Shown in pieces: positions 21,685-23,256 of a stretch of 23,256 nt of DNA. The position numbers and the translations under genes were made by a program. The DNA comes from a virus. How positions within the stretch are numbered: the first letter of the stretch is position 1; each line of letters opens with the position of its first letter. The notes beneath the pieces are model-generated. The model had not been told where the DNA came from. It was given only the letters and a program-made list of their open reading frames with translations, and searched no databases. The DNA lies in the IMG/VR virus record IMGVR_UViG_3300027971_000227, positions 1 to 23,256 of that record, one strand, 5' to 3'.

Positions 21685-22660
21685 GATTTTTAGAAGGACA
21701 GTAAAAGATAGGCGTCGAGGAGCCAGCTGGGACCTTCTTAAACACATGGCCGAAGGAATACGAGCTTGTGGAGATAATCCTATCATTGTGAATGAAAAAC
21801 TAGACGGTCCAACTATCAAAGGAGAAATGGAACCCACAGCGCCAATTGGTTGTATGTTTGGTTATGGAGGTACGAATCAAAGACATCATACCAAAGGCAG
21901 AAGATTAGAATTAGTAGAACGTGCCAAAGAGAAAGGTATCTATATTATCACATTCGATGGTGGTCTATTGAGCAGTTTTGGAAACACAGTGGATCATCCA
22001 CGTCATCACTGGAGAGTGGCTCTATATTCTCCTATGAATAACGGCAATTTCCTATCAGATAACTCTCCACCAGATCGTTGGGAAATGATGAAAAACTTAT
22101 GGAGTATTAAGAACGATCCGTGGAAAAAATCCAACCCAGAAGATCCAATACTATTTGTGCTGCAACCTAAAGACAACTGGAGTATGAATGAATTAGATCC
22201 TATTGATTGGTTTAATAGAGTTTATAAAATATTAAGACCGTTGACTTCTAAAAAATTTTTAGTGAGGCCACATCCTAATCATATGGCTGTAATGGAAGAT
22301 AGAAGAAAAGAATTTCCACAAGATGTTGAATTAATTATAGGAGATAAAAAGTTTTGGTCGGGCGATGAAAAAAAATATTATCGATATAATTTTCAAGAAG
22401 CAATTGCTAATTGTCATGCAGTGGTGACACACAATTCAACAGCTAGCACAGACAGTTGTGTGAGAGGTATACCCACCTTCTGTACTTCAGATCTAGCGAT
22501 ATGCTGGCCGGTGGCCAATAAAGATTTAACCAAAATAGAATCACCAGAATATCCTGATAGGACACAATGGTTGAATGACTTAGGATATAAAATGTGGACC
22601 ACTGAAGAAATTAAAAACGGTACGGTGTTTCGTAGATTTAAACAGCGATTAGGATTATAA
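21674..22660 (+). CDS. Capsule-synthesis-like protein, paralogue C (QP/HP motifs kept)
   Basis: This 328-residue protein is the longest of three related proteins and the closest to bacterial capsule beta-Kdo transferases of the KpsC/KpsS type. FVLQPKDNWS (161-170) and FLVRPHPNHM (195-204) resemble their QP and HP motifs. VVTHNSTASTDSCVRGIPTFC (250-270) is the donor-loop region. The first 120 residues include GYGGTNQRHH (63-72) and IITFDGGLL (91-99). Shared C-terminal pieces are IESPEYPDRTQWLNDLGYKMWTTEEIKNG (288-316). It overlaps paralogue B at the start and is followed after 1 base by the asparagine synthetase-like gene, so the three rightward genes form one unit. Confidence 0.7.
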   Translation: MDVEIFRRTVKDRRRGASWDLLKHMAEGIRACGDNPIIVNEKLDGPTIKGEMEPTAPIGCMFGYGGTNQRHHTKGRRLELVERAKEKGIYIITFDGGLLSSFGNTVDHPRHHWRVALYSPMNNGNFLSDNSPPDRWEMMKNLWSIKNDPWKKSNPEDPILFVLQPKDNWSMNELDPIDWFNRVYKILRPLTSKKFLVRPHPNHMAVMEDRRKEFPQDVELIIGDKKFWSGDEKKYYRYNFQEAIANCHAVVTHNSTASTDSCVRGIPTFCTSDLAICWPVANKDLTKIESPEYPDRTQWLNDLGYKMWTTEEIKNGTVFRRFKQRLGL

Positions 22661-22661
22661 T

Positions 22662-23256
22662 ATGTGCGGCATATATGGTATAACCAAACGAGATAGAGAA
22701 TTTGTAGAAAAATATATAAAGATTTGCGAACATCGAGGACCAGATGGGCACGATATCTGGAACGACGACTATATTACTTTAGGACATAATCTTTTAAGTA
22801 TAACCGATCAACCCGAAGTCTCTCATCAGCCATGGAGCACTGGCAGAGGTAACATATTAATCTATAATGGAGAGATCTTTAACTATTTTGATTTAATAAA
22901 AAAATATAGAGAATTTCAACCCAAGACCTCATGTGATACAGAATTATTAGCATGGGGATTGGATTATTACGGTGTAAGATTTATTGAGCAAATTGATAGT
23001 ATGCATGCCTTTGCTTATTATAATACTCAAACAAGACAACTTATATTAAGTCGAGATCACGCTGGCATTAAACCTCTGTACTACGCTGAAACAGAAGAAG
23101 GGTTGATATTTGGTTCTGAAATAAAAGGTATGTTAGATCGAGTACCTAACTCTAGAAGGATAGATCAGTTAGCAATCAGTTGTATGAGTCTCACAGGTAT
23201 TAATGCTACCAGAAACACATTCTTTTCTAACATAAAACAATTAATGCCTGGAGAAA
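22662..23256 (+). CDS. asnB: Glutamine-dependent asparagine synthetase-like protein (5' part)
   Basis: The reading frame is open to the window edge (198 codons, incomplete). It begins MCGIYGI, giving the N-terminal nucleophile Cys2 of class II glutamine amidotransferases. Further family signatures are HRGPDG (24-29), YNGEIFNY (68-75), CDTELLAWGL (91-100), LSRDHAGIKPLYY (129-141) and FGSEIKGML (150-158). The Arg that binds the glutamine carboxylate in E. coli AsnB (LAHERLSI) is a Leu here (LGHNLLSI, L44). The synthetase domain lies outside the window. In glycan clusters such enzymes can amidate uronic acids. The start is 1 base after the stop of paralogue C. Confidence 0.88.
   Translation, partial: MCGIYGITKRDREFVEKYIKICEHRGPDGHDIWNDDYITLGHNLLSITDQPEVSHQPWSTGRGNILIYNGEIFNYFDLIKKYREFQPKTSCDTELLAWGLDYYGVRFIEQIDSMHAFAYYNTQTRQLILSRDHAGIKPLYYAETEEGLIFGSEIKGMLDRVPNSRRIDQLAISCMSLTGINATRNTFFSNIKQLMPGE

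Noticed and set aside
1-23256. CRISPR arrays, tRNA genes, integrase, insertion sequences, toxin-antitoxin pairs or photosynthesis genes
   Set aside because: I looked for these and saw no supporting repeats, cloverleaf-like segments or protein motifs; short tRNA-like segments could be missed by eye.

Overview
The window reads as part of the genome of a marine T4-like myovirus (contractile-tailed phage). The evidence is a run of recognisable T4 core proteins: tail tube gp19, head completion protein gp4, terminase subunits gp16 and gp17, single-stranded DNA-binding protein gp32, and the recombination pair UvsX and UvsY. Several small flanking genes have the look of conserved unknowns from marine T4-like phages. 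The DNA is A+T-rich and tightly packed with many stop/start overlaps. I saw no tRNA gene, CRISPR array, insertion sequence, integrase or photosynthesis gene. The host cannot be read from this window; a marine cyanobacterium or an A+T-rich heterotroph such as SAR11 would both fit.

Left part (1-10299, all rightward): virion morphogenesis and DNA packaging. gp19 is followed by a rho-independent terminator and then a block holding a second tail-tube-like protein, a small unknown, gp4, gp16, two probable virion-associated unknowns, two small unknowns, gp17 and a 917-residue protein of unknown function. Seven of these genes have a TAAATA box, resembling the T4 late promoter TATAAATA, only 4-7 bases before the start codon. 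If the box is a promoter, their own transcripts would be almost leaderless.

Middle part (10300-16407, rightward): a small methyltransferase gene, then gp32 with a strong Shine-Dalgarno, then uvsX behind a host-type promoter whose -35 box lies in the loop of a hairpin. From just after uvsX to 16407 runs a chain of overlapping genes: two tiny ORFs (24 and 33 codons), a small acidic protein, uvsY, a HAD-type phosphatase, a kinase-nucleotidyltransferase fusion, a glycosyltransferase and an unknown. Recombination genes are thus linked by overlapping reading frames to sugar or nucleotide metabolism genes.

Right part (15278-23256, mixed strands): an accessory glycan locus. It holds glycosyltransferases of several folds (two GT-A enzymes with DxD motifs, one GT2-like, one GT61-like), an NAD-dependent sugar epimerase, three mutually related proteins resembling capsule-synthesis GT-B enzymes, and the start of a glutamine-dependent asparagine synthetase-like gene cut by the window edge. 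Together they could make, activate and attach an unusual, perhaps amidated, sugar. The target could be a virion protein, phage DNA or the host surface; the sequence does not say which. The region is the least canonical part of the window and the best place to look for an undescribed system.
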